Notes: generated by a model not told the origin, from the sequence alone. 64,000 bases of DNA from Aquamicrobium lusatiense (GCF_014201615.1 NZ_JACHEU010000001.1:1693631-1757630); one strand, 5' to 3'; shown: positions 51,982 through 61,264, numbered from the stretch's first letter. Translations and numbers: made by a program.

Positions 51982-52626
51982 GTGTCCGAACTGGCAAGCT
52001 TTCATGACGTGCTCTTTCCGCTCGCCGTTTCCTTCGGGGCGACCGGCGGGCCCGAACGCCGCAACGAGATCGTGACGCTGACATCGGGTCGCGAAAAGCG
52101 CAATGCGCGCTTTGCTCATTCCCGCCGCCACTACGATGCTGGAACCGGCCTGCGCTCGCTGGAGGACCTGCACGAGGTGCTGGCCTTCTTCGAGGCCAGG
52201 CGCGGTTCGCTGCATGCATTTCGCTTCCGGGATCCGTTCGACATGAAATCCTGTGCGCCGGGCGCAACTCCAGGTCCGCTCGACCAGATGCTCGGAACCG
52301 GCGACGGTTCGGCGCGCCGTTTCGCGCTGGTGAAGACCTATGGGTCAGGCCCCGATGCCTATCAGCGTCCGATCTTCAAACCGGCGGCCGGTTCTCTGCG
52401 CGTGGCGGTGGGAGGAGCGGATGCGGCCGGAAACTTCAGTTTCGATGCCGAAACCGGAGAGGTCGTTTTTTCCGCTGGCAAGGCGCCCACGGGCGGGCAG
52501 GCGGTGACGGCCGGTTATGAGTTCGACGTTCCCGTCCGCTTCGATACGGATCGTCTGTCCATCAGCCTGAGGGCTTTCAGGGCCGGGCAAATTCCCTCCA
52601 TTCCACTCATCGAGGTGCAGCCATGA
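51982..52626 (+). CDS. GTA DUF2460 distal tail protein (g12)
   Basis: A 214-residue DUF2460 protein with F-H-D-V-L-F-P, R-H-Y-D-A-G-T-G-L-R-S, F-F-E-A-R-R-G-S-L-H-A-F-R-F-R-D-P and K-T-Y-G-S-G. It would be the distal-tail hub on which the baseplate forms. The start is GTG 51982. Its stop overlaps the next gene by four bases. Confidence 0.93.
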   Translation: MSELASFHDVLFPLAVSFGATGGPERRNEIVTLTSGREKRNARFAHSRRHYDAGTGLRSLEDLHEVLAFFEARRGSLHAFRFRDPFDMKSCAPGATPGPLDQMLGTGDGSARRFALVKTYGSGPDAYQRPIFKPAAGSLRVAVGGADAAGNFSFDAETGEVVFSAGKAPTGGQAVTAGYEFDVPVRFDTDRLSISLRAFRAGQIPSIPLIEVQP

Positions 52627-53513
52627 ATGCTTACCCGCAGGCTCTGCTCGATCATTTTGCGCAGGACGTGACCAGCGTCTGCCACTGCTGGAAGCTGATC
52701 CGAAGGGACGGAACCGTCCTTGGCTTCACCGATCATGATCGACGCCTGGTTCTCGACAGCGGCGTTTTCGAGCCTGAGACCGGCCTGAGCGCCAGCGAGG
52801 CGCGCCAGTCTCTCGGGCTTTCCGTCGATACGGTCGACGTGGAGGGAGCGCTGGCCTCGGATCGCATACGCGATGAGGACATAGCCGCCGGCCTCTATGA
52901 CGGGGCGACCGTGGAGACCTATCTCGTCAACTGGCGCAGCCCGACCAAGTTCGCGCTGATCAGGAAAGCGACCATTGGCAAGATCACCCGTGCGGACGGT
53001 CGCTTCGTGGCGGAGCTGCAAAGCCTCATGCACAGGCTGGACCAGCCCAACGGCCGCTATGTAACGCGCAAATGCGATGCCGAACTGGGTGATGGTCGCT
53101 GCCGGGCCAGCTTGAGCAAGCCGGCTTTCAATGCGATGGGGGCGGTGGAAAGCCTCGATGGAACCGACATGCTGCGGGTTTCGGGCCTGGATGGCATCGA
53201 TACGGGCTGGTTTTCCTTTGGCACGCTGACCTGGACGAGCGGCGCACGGCAGGGCAGAACCGAGCGGATCGTCGACCAAAGGAATGACGGCTCGCTGGCG
53301 GTTCTGACGCTGCAGGCAAGCAATGGACCGCCATTCGGCATCGGCGATGGCTTCACGGTGGTTGCCGGTTGCGACAATTCCTTCGCAACCTGCAAGGCTA
53401 AGTTCGCCAACGCACGGAATTTCCGCGGCTTTCCGCATCTGCCCGGCAACGATGTGGCTTATTCCTACGTCTCCGAGGACGGCGTCTTCGACGGTGGCTC
53501 GGTGGTGCCGTGA
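52623..53513 (+). CDS. GTA DUF2163 baseplate hub protein (g13)
   Basis: A 296-residue DUF2163/phage hub protein: C-H-C-W-K-L-I-R-R-D-G, L-G-F-T-D-H-D-R, G-L-S-A-S-E-A, A-E-L-G-D-G-R-C and the C-terminal cysteines in C-D-N-S-F-A-T-C. The cysteine pairs suggest an iron-sulfur cluster or disulfides, as reported for related tail hub proteins. Its stop overlaps the peptidase ATG (TGATG). Confidence 0.92.
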   Translation: MNAYPQALLDHFAQDVTSVCHCWKLIRRDGTVLGFTDHDRRLVLDSGVFEPETGLSASEARQSLGLSVDTVDVEGALASDRIRDEDIAAGLYDGATVETYLVNWRSPTKFALIRKATIGKITRADGRFVAELQSLMHRLDQPNGRYVTRKCDAELGDGRCRASLSKPAFNAMGAVESLDGTDMLRVSGLDGIDTGWFSFGTLTWTSGARQGRTERIVDQRNDGSLAVLTLQASNGPPFGIGDGFTVVAGCDNSFATCKAKFANARNFRGFPHLPGNDVAYSYVSEDGVFDGGSVVP

Positions 53514-53941
53514 TGGATGTGGAGCGCATCATTGCAGAAACCCTGTCATGGGTCGGCACGCCCTACCGGCATCAGGCCGCAACAAAAGGCATAGGTTGCG
53601 ACTGCATCGGTCTGGTGAGAGGCGTGTGGGTGGCGCTCTACGGTCGCGCACCCGATATGCCGGCGGACTACGCGCCGGACTGGTCCTGCGGCGATGCCAA
53701 TGAGGCGATGCTGACGGGAGCGCGCCGGCTTCTCGACGAATGCGGGCCGGGCGAGCAGTTGCGCGGCCGGGTTCTGGTGTTTCGCTGGCGGCCGCATCTG
53801 CCCGCGCGACATGCCGGCATCGCCGTTGCCGAAGACAGTTTCGTGCATGCCTATGAGGGCGGACGGGGGGTGGTGAAATCAGCTCTTGTTCCGCAATGGC
53901 GCCGGCGTATCGCCGGCGTCTTCGCTTTTCCAGACAACTGA
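53513..53941 (+). CDS. GTA NlpC/P60 peptidase (g14)
   Basis: A 142-residue cysteine peptidase. The nucleophile lies in G-I-G-C-D-C-I-G-L-V-R, and the His is in A-R-H-A-G-I-A-V. It would cut the peptidoglycan of a recipient during DNA entry. ATG 53513 overlaps the g13 stop by one base; GTG 53510 is the other choice. All catalytic residues are present, which supports a working particle. Confidence 0.92.
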   Translation: MDVERIIAETLSWVGTPYRHQAATKGIGCDCIGLVRGVWVALYGRAPDMPADYAPDWSCGDANEAMLTGARRLLDECGPGEQLRGRVLVFRWRPHLPARHAGIAVAEDSFVHAYEGGRGVVKSALVPQWRRRIAGVFAFPDN

Positions 53942-53959
53942 ACAGCGCCGGAGCTTTTC

Positions 53960-56900
53960 ATGGCCACCATCCTGTTGCAGGCTGCCGGTGCCTATATCGG
54001 CGGCTTCCTTGGCACTTTCGGCGGCGCGATCGGCTCTGCCGTGGGCGCCATGGCCGGATATGCGCTCGACCGGGCACTGATCAACGGCACGCAGCGCATC
54101 GAAGGGCCACGGCTGGCCAGCGCACGGCCTTTCAGCGCGGAGGAGGGTGCGTCGATCCCCCGTCTCTACGGCACGGCGCGGCTGGGTGGCACCCTGATCT
54201 GGGCGACGCGGTTCGAGGAGAGCCGTTCGACGCGGCGTCAGGGCAAGCTGGGCCCGAAGGTTACCGAATATTCTTACTACGCCAACGCAGCCTTCCTTTT
54301 GTGCGAAGGCGAGATCGCCGGCATCAGGCGCATCTGGGCCGACGGGCGCGAGATGGACCGTGAGGCGGTGGAACTGCGGGTATACACCGGCAGTGAGGAG
54401 CAGCAGCCCGATCCGCTGATCGAGGCAAGGCAGGGGGCCGGTAACGCGCCCGCCTATCGCGGCGTGGCCTATGTCGTCATCGAGCGTCTGGATATTGGCG
54501 GCTTCGGCAACCGTATCCCGCAACTGCAATTCGAGGTGATCCGGCCGGTCGGCCGTCTGCACAAGGATGTCAGGGCAGTAACGTTGTTGCCCGGCGCCAC
54601 CGAATATGGGCTTGCGACGACACCGGTGACGAGCCGCAGGCGGCCCGGCGACGAGACATATGTGAACCGCAACGTGCTTTTCGGTGCGACCGACATTCAG
54701 GCCTCGCTCGACGAGTTGCAGCAGACCTGCCCCAATCTGAAGCATGTAGCGCTGGTCGTTTCCTGGTTCGGCGACGACCTGCGGGCCGGCCAATGCAAGG
54801 TCCGTCCGATGACGACAACCGCCGTCGATGCTGGATTTTCGCAGCAATGGCGAGTGTCCGGCCTTTCACGGCAGGATGCTGCGGTCGTCTCACAGTATGA
54901 CGGCGGCTCCGCCTATGGCGGCACACCTTCCGACAAAAGCGTCATGGAAGCGATTTCGGAAATCAGGGCACGGGGTCTTGGCGTAACGCTCTATCCGTTC
55001 ATCATGATGGATGTGGCGCACGGCAACAGCTTGCCAAATCCCCATGGCGGATCGGCCCAGCCGGCCTATCCGTGGCGCGGGCGCATAAGCTGCTATCCCG
55101 GCCCCATGCAGCCGGCATCGGCGGATCGCACGCCGGCTGCGAGAACGCAGGTGGCGGCCTTCTGCGGCACCGCGCAGAGAACGCAATTCGCCAACTCTGG
55201 CGAGACGATCTCGTTCACCGGAGGAGCCGACTGGGGATACCGCCGCTTCATTCTTCACTATGCGCATCTCGCCGCAAGGGCGGGTGGCGTCGACGCGTTC
55301 CTGATCGGCAGCGAATTGCGTGGGCTGACGACCCTGCGTGACCAGTCAAACGCTTTTCCCTTCGTGGAGCAGCTTGGGTTGCTGGCGGCGGATGTGCGCG
55401 CGGTGCTGGGAGCCCAGACGCGCCTGAGCTACGGCGCCGACTGGAGCGAGTATTTCGGCTATCACCCGCCCGACGGGTCGGGTGACGTCTTCTTTCATCT
55501 GGACCCCTTGTGGGCAAATCCGGCGATCGATGCGGTCGGCATCGACAATTACATGCCGCTTTCCGACTGGCGTGACGGGGATTACGGCGGCGGCAATCCC
55601 GACGGATTTTCCGGTCCCTATGACTTGCAGGGGCTTGGTGCATCCATCGCTGCAGGCGAAGGCTTCGACTGGTACTATCCGGATGGGGCGGCGCGTGAGG
55701 CGCGCATGCGCGTGGCCATATCCGATGGCGCGCACGGCAAGCCATGGGTTTTCCGCTACAAGGACATCGTCAACTGGTGGTCCAGTCAGCATTTCGAGCG
55801 GATCGCCGGCACCGAGAAAACATCGCCAACCGACTGGATTCCCAGGGAAAAACCGATCTGGTTCACGGAACTGGGCTGCCCTGCCGTCGACAAGGGCCCA
55901 AACCAGCCGAATGTGTTCCCGGACCCGAAGTCGGCCGAGAGCTTCACGCCCTATTTCTCGTCGGGTGGTCGCTCCGATCTGGCGCAGCTTCGTTTCCTCG
56001 AAGCGCATATGAAGCATTGGGATCCGGCCACGGAAGGGTTCGAGGAGGCGAACAATCCGCTTTCGCCCGAGTATGTCGGCAGAATGGTCGATTTCGAGAG
56101 GACCTATCTGTGGGCCTGGGACACGCGCCCGTTCCCGGCATTTCCCCAGCGCGCCGACCTTTGGTCGGACGGGCCCCACTGGAGCCGGGGCCACTGGCTG
56201 AACGGACGGCTCTCCAATCCCGATGTCGGCGCGCTTGTCGGTGCCATTCTGGCGGATCATGGGTATGACGATGCCATCATCGGTGAGGTGGGAGGATCGG
56301 TTCAGGGCTATGTGATCGCCGACCCCGCCACCGCGCGCGCGGCGGTCGAGCCGCTTTGCGAGCTGTTCGATCTGAGCCTGCGCGAGGAAAACGGCAGGCT
56401 GGTTGTCGAGCGCTCGGGGGCGGGTGCCGGTGCGGTGATCGAGGCCGGTGATCTGGTCGTGGACGGTGCGGAGACCGTGCTGGAAACGGTTCGCATTCCC
56501 GATCACGAGCTACCGGCGGAGGCCTTGATCAGCTTCGTCAATCCGTCGCAGGACTATCAGGCAGCTACCGTCCGGCGTACCCGCACAGGCGTGCCCGGCG
56601 CGCGCCAGCACATGATCCACTTTCCGGGCGTTCTGGAACCGGGGCAGGCAGGCGCCCTGCTGGACGACTGGCTGAAACGCGTCTGGTATCAGCGGGAAAC
56701 CGTTTCCTTCGCGGTGCCGCAGCCCAATGCCGGTTTCAGCCCCGGCGCACTGGTGACGCTGCCTGCATCCGCCACCAATTCCGATTTCCTCATCACCGGC
56801 ATCGATGACGGGATGACGCGCAAGGTGGAGGCGCGGCAGATCATCCGCGCCGCGCCCGCACCCTGGCGCGAGACGGTTTTGCCTGCATTGCCGCCGCCGC

Positions 56901-57853
56901 CGCTGGTGGCGGGCAAGCCGCATGTCCTGTTTCTCGACCTGCCGGCCGGGGCTGGCGGGACGGAGCCGACGGAGCAGTTCCGTGTGGCCGTCTGGCAAAA
57001 ACCGTGGAGAAGCCAGATCGTTTTCGCTTCTCCCGAAGATGACGGCTTTGCTTCGCGACAGTTGCTGACGCGCCCGGCCTCGCTGGGGCAGCTGGTCGAG
57101 GACCTTGGGCCGGGCGTGGAAGGCCGGGTTTTGCGCAATTCCTGCCTCAGGGTCGAATTGTTCGATGCGGATGCGTCAAGCGTCAGCCTGCAACAGATGC
57201 TCAATGGCGCCAATGCCGCCGCGCTGCGTTCGGCAGCCGGCGCATGGGAGGTGATCCAGTTCAGGCGTGCCGAACAGGTGGCCGAGAATATCTGGATGCT
57301 TTCGGAGTTGTTGCGCGGCCAGCTGGGAACCATGGATGCGATGCTTGCAGGGGCTGCTTCAGGTTCCGATTTCGTTATCCTCGACGATGCGGTCGTGCCG
57401 GCAGGTCTGGGATCATCTGAAATCGGTCTGGAGCTGAACTGGAAGATCGGGCCGGCTGCAACTGACATATCCGATCTGCATTTTGCAACCAGCCGCCAGA
57501 TTGGAGGCCTGCGGGTCCGGATTCCGCTGGCGCCGGTTCATGCCAGCGCGCGTCTTGCCGGAGCCGATGTCATGCTTTCCTGGAAACGTCGCGGACGCCT
57601 CGATGCCGACGGCTGGGATCTTCCCGATATTCCGCTTGGCGAGGAAAAGGAAGAATACAGGGTCGAGATCGCAGGTCCGGGCGGCGAGACAGTGCGGGCG
57701 CTCTCCACCCAGCAGCCAAACTGGCTTTATCCCGAGGCCCTGATCGTGGCGGATTTCGGAGTTCGCCCCGGAGCGCTGGACGTGACCGTGTGTCAGGCCG
57801 GCGGGCCGACCGGCTGGGGAATCCCCAGCTCTTTCCATCTGAAAATCATTTGA
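53960..57853 (+). CDS. GTA tail fibre/baseplate megatron (g15)
   Basis: A 1297-residue protein. The N-terminal 40 residues are a Gly-rich hydrophobic segment (G-A-Y-I-G-G-F-L-G-T-F-G-G-A-I-G-S-A), then come phage-tail domains with R-G-V-A-Y-V-V-I-E-R-L. A GTA TIM-barrel-like domain around residues 430-720 has Y-G-A-D-W-S-E-Y and G-I-D-N-Y-M-P-L, and carbohydrate-binding-like domains follow. It caps the tail and probably binds or degrades host surface glycans. It is the last large gene of the cluster. Confidence 0.93.
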   Translation: MATILLQAAGAYIGGFLGTFGGAIGSAVGAMAGYALDRALINGTQRIEGPRLASARPFSAEEGASIPRLYGTARLGGTLIWATRFEESRSTRRQGKLGPKVTEYSYYANAAFLLCEGEIAGIRRIWADGREMDREAVELRVYTGSEEQQPDPLIEARQGAGNAPAYRGVAYVVIERLDIGGFGNRIPQLQFEVIRPVGRLHKDVRAVTLLPGATEYGLATTPVTSRRRPGDETYVNRNVLFGATDIQASLDELQQTCPNLKHVALVVSWFGDDLRAGQCKVRPMTTTAVDAGFSQQWRVSGLSRQDAAVVSQYDGGSAYGGTPSDKSVMEAISEIRARGLGVTLYPFIMMDVAHGNSLPNPHGGSAQPAYPWRGRISCYPGPMQPASADRTPAARTQVAAFCGTAQRTQFANSGETISFTGGADWGYRRFILHYAHLAARAGGVDAFLIGSELRGLTTLRDQSNAFPFVEQLGLLAADVRAVLGAQTRLSYGADWSEYFGYHPPDGSGDVFFHLDPLWANPAIDAVGIDNYMPLSDWRDGDYGGGNPDGFSGPYDLQGLGASIAAGEGFDWYYPDGAAREARMRVAISDGAHGKPWVFRYKDIVNWWSSQHFERIAGTEKTSPTDWIPREKPIWFTELGCPAVDKGPNQPNVFPDPKSAESFTPYFSSGGRSDLAQLRFLEAHMKHWDPATEGFEEANNPLSPEYVGRMVDFERTYLWAWDTRPFPAFPQRADLWSDGPHWSRGHWLNGRLSNPDVGALVGAILADHGYDDAIIGEVGGSVQGYVIADPATARAAVEPLCELFDLSLREENGRLVVERSGAGAGAVIEAGDLVVDGAETVLETVRIPDHELPAEALISFVNPSQDYQAATVRRTRTGVPGARQHMIHFPGVLEPGQAGALLDDWLKRVWYQRETVSFAVPQPNAGFSPGALVTLPASATNSDFLITGIDDGMTRKVEARQIIRAAPAPWRETVLPALPPPPLVAGKPHVLFLDLPAGAGGTEPTEQFRVAVWQKPWRSQIVFASPEDDGFASRQLLTRPASLGQLVEDLGPGVEGRVLRNSCLRVELFDADASSVSLQQMLNGANAAALRSAAGAWEVIQFRRAEQVAENIWMLSELLRGQLGTMDAMLAGAASGSDFVILDDAVVPAGLGSSEIGLELNWKIGPAATDISDLHFATSRQIGGLRVRIPLAPVHASARLAGADVMLSWKRRGRLDADGWDLPDIPLGEEKEEYRVEIAGPGGETVRALSTQQPNWLYPEALIVADFGVRPGALDVTVCQAGGPTGWGIPSSFHLKII

Positions 57854-57882
57854 AAAAAAACGGTTTGAGAAAGGAACGGTCA

Positions 57883-58089
57883 ATGACTGAGACCAAACCC
57901 TGGTATCTTTCGCGCACCATCTGGGCATCGGCTGTGGCGGTTCTGACGGGTGTGGCAGGTGCTGCCGGATTGCCCTTCGATGCTGCCGACGGCACCCTGA
58001 TCACTGACACGCTTTTGCAGGGGGTGAGTGCCGTTGCCGGACTTATTGCAATCATCGGCAGGTTGTCTGCAAAGGACAGGATAGGTTAG
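57883..58089 (+). CDS. Holin-like small membrane protein
   Basis: A 68-residue protein with two hydrophobic segments (T-I-W-A-S-A-V-A-V-L-T-G-V-A-G-A-A-G and L-L-Q-G-V-S-A-V-A-G-L-I-A-I-I-G) and a basic C-terminus. The start Y-L-S-R-T-I-W-A-S resembles small membrane proteins of phage lysis regions. A GAGAAAGGAA site lies before ATG 57883. It is 30 bases after g15 and before a terminator, so it is probably the last GTA-associated gene and may help release particles. Confidence 0.62.
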   Translation: MTETKPWYLSRTIWASAVAVLTGVAGAAGLPFDAADGTLITDTLLQGVSAVAGLIAIIGRLSAKDRIG

Positions 58090-58103
58090 GATCATGAAGC
58101 ATT

Positions 58104-58125
58104 GCCTCGCTTGAGGCCTTTTTTG
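58104..58125 (+). terminator. Terminator at the end of the GTA cluster
   Basis: GCCTC-GCTT-GAGGC followed by C and six T residues. It is 15 bases after the holin-like gene. Confidence 0.8.
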
Positions 58126-58207
58126 TGCAAATGCCTGGTTGGGGGGAGATGCGCAGTGGGTTCGGTATTCATTTCGCGTTCAGCCATGGCGGGTTAGAAC
58201 GTTGAGT

Positions 58208-58459
58208 ATGGAAAAGTTCAGAAACATGATCCGGGCAACGATGCTGGTGCTTTGCGCCGGCGCCATACTGGCGCCGCCCGCCGCCGCTGCCGATTGCTAT
58301 TCGATCGGCCAGCAGGTGGCGGCCCAGAACGGCGGTACGCTGGCCAAGGCTTCCGAAGCCAACAGGGGCGGTCAGGCGGTCTGCGTCATTGTAGTGCTGG
58401 TGCCCGGCAAGGACGGCGAGCGGCCTCGCCGGACCGAGATCGTTGTCCCGAAAGGATGA
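58208..58459 (+). CDS. feuN: Small exported regulator FeuN
   Basis: An 83-residue protein with a signal peptide (M-L-V-L-C-A-G-A-I-L-A-P-P-A-A-A-A) and two cysteines in D-C-Y-S-I-G-Q-Q-V and A-V-C-V-I-V-V-L. The mature part ends R-R-T-E-I-V-V-P. In Sinorhizobium a small periplasmic protein of this type, FeuN, is encoded just upstream of feuP and restrains the kinase FeuQ. Position, size and exported nature all fit. It is 86 bases before feuP. Confidence 0.75.
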   Translation: MEKFRNMIRATMLVLCAGAILAPPAAAADCYSIGQQVAAQNGGTLAKASEANRGGQAVCVIVVLVPGKDGERPRRTEIVVPKG

Positions 58460-58545
58460 TTCGCGTTTCATTTCAATGATTCCGGATTCGCTCTATAGCT
58501 GACAGGACCCTGGCCGACTGGCCGTTAAAGGCAGGATCGTTTTCA

Positions 58546-59211
58546 ATGCGTGTGCTCGTCGTCGAAGATGATGTGGATCTGAACAGGCAGATTGCTGATG
58601 CGCTGCTTGATGCCGGCTATGTTGTGGACAAGGCCTTTGACGGCGAGGAGGGCCATTTTCTCGGTGACACCGAGCCTTACGACGCTGTCGTGCTGGACAT
58701 CGGCCTGCCGCAGATGGATGGGATCAGCGTTGTGGAGCGATGGCGCCGCGATGGCCGCAAGATGCCGGTCCTCATGCTTACCGCTCGCGACCGTTGGAGC
58801 GACAAGGTGGCCGGTATCGATGCTGGCGCCGACGACTATGTCGCAAAGCCCTTTCATATCGAAGAGGTTCTGGCCCGGCTTCGCGCGCTGATAAGGCGGG
58901 CTGCCGGCCATGCCTCATCCGAACTCGTCTGCGGTCCCCTGCGGCTCGATACAAAGTCGTCCAAGGCGGATGTCGACGGTGTTCCTCTGAAACTTACGTC
59001 GCTGGAGTTCCGCCTGCTGGCCTATCTGATGCACCATATGGGCGAGGTGGTTTCGCGAACCGAACTGGTCGAGCATCTCTACGATCAGGATTTCGATCGC
59101 GATTCCAACACGATCGAGGTGTTCGTGGGCCGGTTGCGCAAGAAGCTGGGCGTTGACCTGATAGAAACCGTGCGCGGCATGGGCTACCGCATTCGAGAGC
59201 CTGAGGCTTGA
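58546..59211 (+). CDS. feuP: Response regulator FeuP (OmpR/PhoP type)
   Basis: A 221-residue regulator. The receiver domain has Asp9-10 (V-E-D-D), the phospho-acceptor in V-V-L-D-I-G-L-P and Lys in D-Y-V-A-K-P-F. The C-terminal winged helix has the L-T-S-L-E-F-R-L-L-A-Y-L and S-N-T-I-E-V-F-V-G-R-L-R-K-K motifs. It is the DNA-binding partner of the next kinase. In rhizobia FeuP controls, among others, cyclic glucan export. It overlaps the kinase frame or is a few bases from it. Confidence 0.88.
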   Translation: MRVLVVEDDVDLNRQIADALLDAGYVVDKAFDGEEGHFLGDTEPYDAVVLDIGLPQMDGISVVERWRRDGRKMPVLMLTARDRWSDKVAGIDAGADDYVAKPFHIEEVLARLRALIRRAAGHASSELVCGPLRLDTKSSKADVDGVPLKLTSLEFRLLAYLMHHMGEVVSRTELVEHLYDQDFDRDSNTIEVFVGRLRKKLGVDLIETVRGMGYRIREPEA

Positions 59212-59240
59212 AGTCGACCGGTCAGCCTGCCAATCCACGG

Positions 59241-60653
59241 ATGCGCACAGGCAAACGTTCCGGCATTTTTGGACGGATGCGTTTCTGGCCGCGCTCTCTG
59301 ACCTTCCGGGTCATAGCTTTCTCGACTATCTGGGCGGTTCTGGCTCAGATCGTCGTTTTCACTCTCATCACTACCCTCTATCGGCAGGCGAGCGAGCGGG
59401 GGTTCGACAGCCTTCTCTCGGCCCATCTGTTCAACCTGATCGGATCGGTCGGCGTCTCGGAGAGCGGCGCCCTGACGGGCGCGCCGGATCTTGGCGACCT
59501 GCGCTTTTCCGAGCCGAGATCCGGGTGGTACTGGTCGGTGGAGCCGGCATCGAACGGGATCACGGGTGGCCTGCGCTCGTCGTCCATGACAGGAGCCATC
59601 CCCTCGCCAAGCACTTCGGAAGTGCCCTTCAATGTCGAATTCCAGCGCAGCTATATGGCCGACGGTCTTGCCGGCGAGCGCCTCGCTGTTTTCGAGAGCG
59701 AATTCGTTCTGGACACTGGTAACCAGATCGCCCGTTTTCGTGTGATGGGCAATGAAAGCGAGCTGGAACAGGAAATCGCGGCATTCCAGCGTCGTCTGCT
59801 GGTTTATCTGTCCATATTTGGTCTTGGCATGATCGCCATAAACGCAATCGCCATTCTGTATGGCCTGAAACCGCTGCGCAGGGTGCGCGATGCACTCGCC
59901 ATGGTTCGCGAGGGAACGGCACAGAGGCTGGATGGCCGATTCCCGGCGGAAATCGAACCGCTCGCCAATGAAACCAATGCGCTGATCGAGAACAACCGCC
60001 GCATCGTCGAGCGCTCGCGAACGCAGGTCGGCAATCTGGCCCATTCGCTGAAGACGCCGCTGGCGGTGATGCTCAATGAAGGGCGGGCGCTTGGTGGTGA
60101 AAAAGGACGGCTGTTTTCGGAGCAGGCCGCCTCGATGCAGCAGCAGGTGGAGCATTATCTGCAACGCGCCCGCGTGGCCGCGCAGCGCGACAGCGTGGTT
60201 TATCGCACGCCGGTCAGGCCGATCATCGAGCGTCTTGCAAGGGTTATGGGCAAGCTAAACCCGAACATGGCCATTTCCGTTTCCCTTCCGGACGAAGAGC
60301 TTGTCTTCGCAGGAGAGCGCGAAGATCTCGAAGAGATGCTTGGAAACCTGCTTGAGAATGCGATGAAATGGGCGCGAAGCAAGGTTTCGATATCCGTAAA
60401 ATCCCTGCCTGAGGTGGAAGATCAGCCCGATCTGCTCGAGATTGTCATCGAAGATGATGGGCCGGGAATCCCGGAAGACAAGGCGCGTGAGGCCCTGAAA
60501 CGGGGACGCCGTCTGGATGAAAGCAAGCCCGGAACCGGCCTTGGCTTGTCGATCGTGACAGACCTTGTCAATGAATATGGTGGAAAGCTTTATCTGGAGC
60601 GCGCAGATCTTGGTGGGCTTAAGGTTGCGATTCAACTACGGAAAATTGAGTGA
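59241..60653 (+). CDS. feuQ: Sensor histidine kinase FeuQ
   Basis: About 470 residues. Two membrane helices (F-R-V-I-A-F-S-T-I-W-A-V-L-A-Q-I-V-V-F and L-L-V-Y-L-S-I-F-G-L-G-M-I-A-I-N) flank a periplasmic sensor of about 150 residues, followed by HAMP and the H-box G-N-L-A-H-S-L-K-T-P-L-A-V. The ATPase has N-L-L-E-N-A-M-K-W-A, D-D-G-P-G-I-P and G-T-G-L-G-L-S-I-V. The periplasmic loop is where FeuN would act. The start is uncertain: ATG 59241 is used, TTG 59208 overlaps feuP, and ATG 59277 is shorter. Confidence 0.85.
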   Translation: MRTGKRSGIFGRMRFWPRSLTFRVIAFSTIWAVLAQIVVFTLITTLYRQASERGFDSLLSAHLFNLIGSVGVSESGALTGAPDLGDLRFSEPRSGWYWSVEPASNGITGGLRSSSMTGAIPSPSTSEVPFNVEFQRSYMADGLAGERLAVFESEFVLDTGNQIARFRVMGNESELEQEIAAFQRRLLVYLSIFGLGMIAINAIAILYGLKPLRRVRDALAMVREGTAQRLDGRFPAEIEPLANETNALIENNRRIVERSRTQVGNLAHSLKTPLAVMLNEGRALGGEKGRLFSEQAASMQQQVEHYLQRARVAAQRDSVVYRTPVRPIIERLARVMGKLNPNMAISVSLPDEELVFAGEREDLEEMLGNLLENAMKWARSKVSISVKSLPEVEDQPDLLEIVIEDDGPGIPEDKAREALKRGRRLDESKPGTGLGLSIVTDLVNEYGGKLYLERADLGGLKVAIQLRKIE

Positions 60654-60746
60654 TGCGTGACCTTGTGGCGAACCCAATTTCAGCCAAAGTGGGATATTAA
60701 TGCGGATCACGTCCGGAAAATACGGTGTTAGCGGGCAGGGGATAAA

Positions 60747-61166
60747 ATGAGCGTTCGTCTGGTTCTGGTTGCAGGCTCCCTCATGCTGGCCGGCTGCAGC
60801 ACGACAGGGATAGGCCGCAGCGGCGGAACGGCACAGCCCGGCGGGCAACTGTCTTCCACGGTGATTTCGGCAATGGGCGGCGGTCTCGTCAGCGGCTCGA
60901 TAGGTTCGGGGCTGAGCGGCGCAGAGCGACGCAACGGGCTGGAAGCCGAGTACAAGGCTCTTGAATACACCGCAAGCGGCCAGCCCGTAACATGGAAAGG
61001 CAGCCAGCCCAACCGTTACGGCGAAGTGGTGGCCGCGCAGCCCTATCGCGTTGGTTCGCAGGATTGCCGGCAATACACGCACACGGTTTACACCGGGGGC
61101 GCCGGAGCCACCGCGCGTGGCACCGCCTGCCGGAATTCAGACGGGAGTTGGACACCGCTGACCTGA
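60747..61166 (+). CDS. 17-kDa-antigen-like lipoprotein (RT0821/Lpp0805 family)
   Basis: A 139-residue lipoprotein with the lipobox L-A-G-C-S (Cys near residue 17). The G-G-G-L-V-S-G-S-I-G-S-G-L stretch is a glycine-zipper-like segment, and the C-terminal part has Y-R-V-G-S-Q-D-C-R-Q-Y and A-R-G-T-A-C. These cysteines and the motif fit the RT0821/Lpp0805 surface lipoproteins. It is probably in the outer membrane. It lies between feuQ and the cyc genes. Confidence 0.82.
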   Translation: MSVRLVLVAGSLMLAGCSTTGIGRSGGTAQPGGQLSSTVISAMGGGLVSGSIGSGLSGAERRNGLEAEYKALEYTASGQPVTWKGSQPNRYGEVVAAQPYRVGSQDCRQYTHTVYTGGAGATARGTACRNSDGSWTPLT

Positions 61167-61264
61167 ACGACGGGGTAGTTCCCCGCGGGCGCTCCCGCAG
61201 ATTCGTCAAAGGGTCGCAGGCCCGTGATGTTGGCAGTCCGGAGCGCTGAGGCTATTTAGTCGGA

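Larger units (their letters stand above)
43760..57853 (+). mobile_element. Gene transfer agent (GTA) structural cluster
   Basis: At least 17 co-directional, tightly packed genes follow the gene order of the Rhodobacter-type GTA from g1 to g15: terminase small and large subunits, portal, a small membrane protein, prohead protease, capsid, connector genes, tail tube, g10, tail chaperone, tape measure, DUF2460, DUF2163, NlpC/P60 and a 1297-residue baseplate protein. No integrase, repressor, replication or lysogeny gene flanks it. Reading frames look intact except the chaperone (see there), so a functional particle that packages random host DNA is likely. Confidence 0.9.

Noticed and set aside
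43760..58089. Prophage interpretation of the particle genes
   Set aside because: There is no integrase, repressor, replication module, att duplication or tRNA target beside it, and the gene order is that of a GTA.
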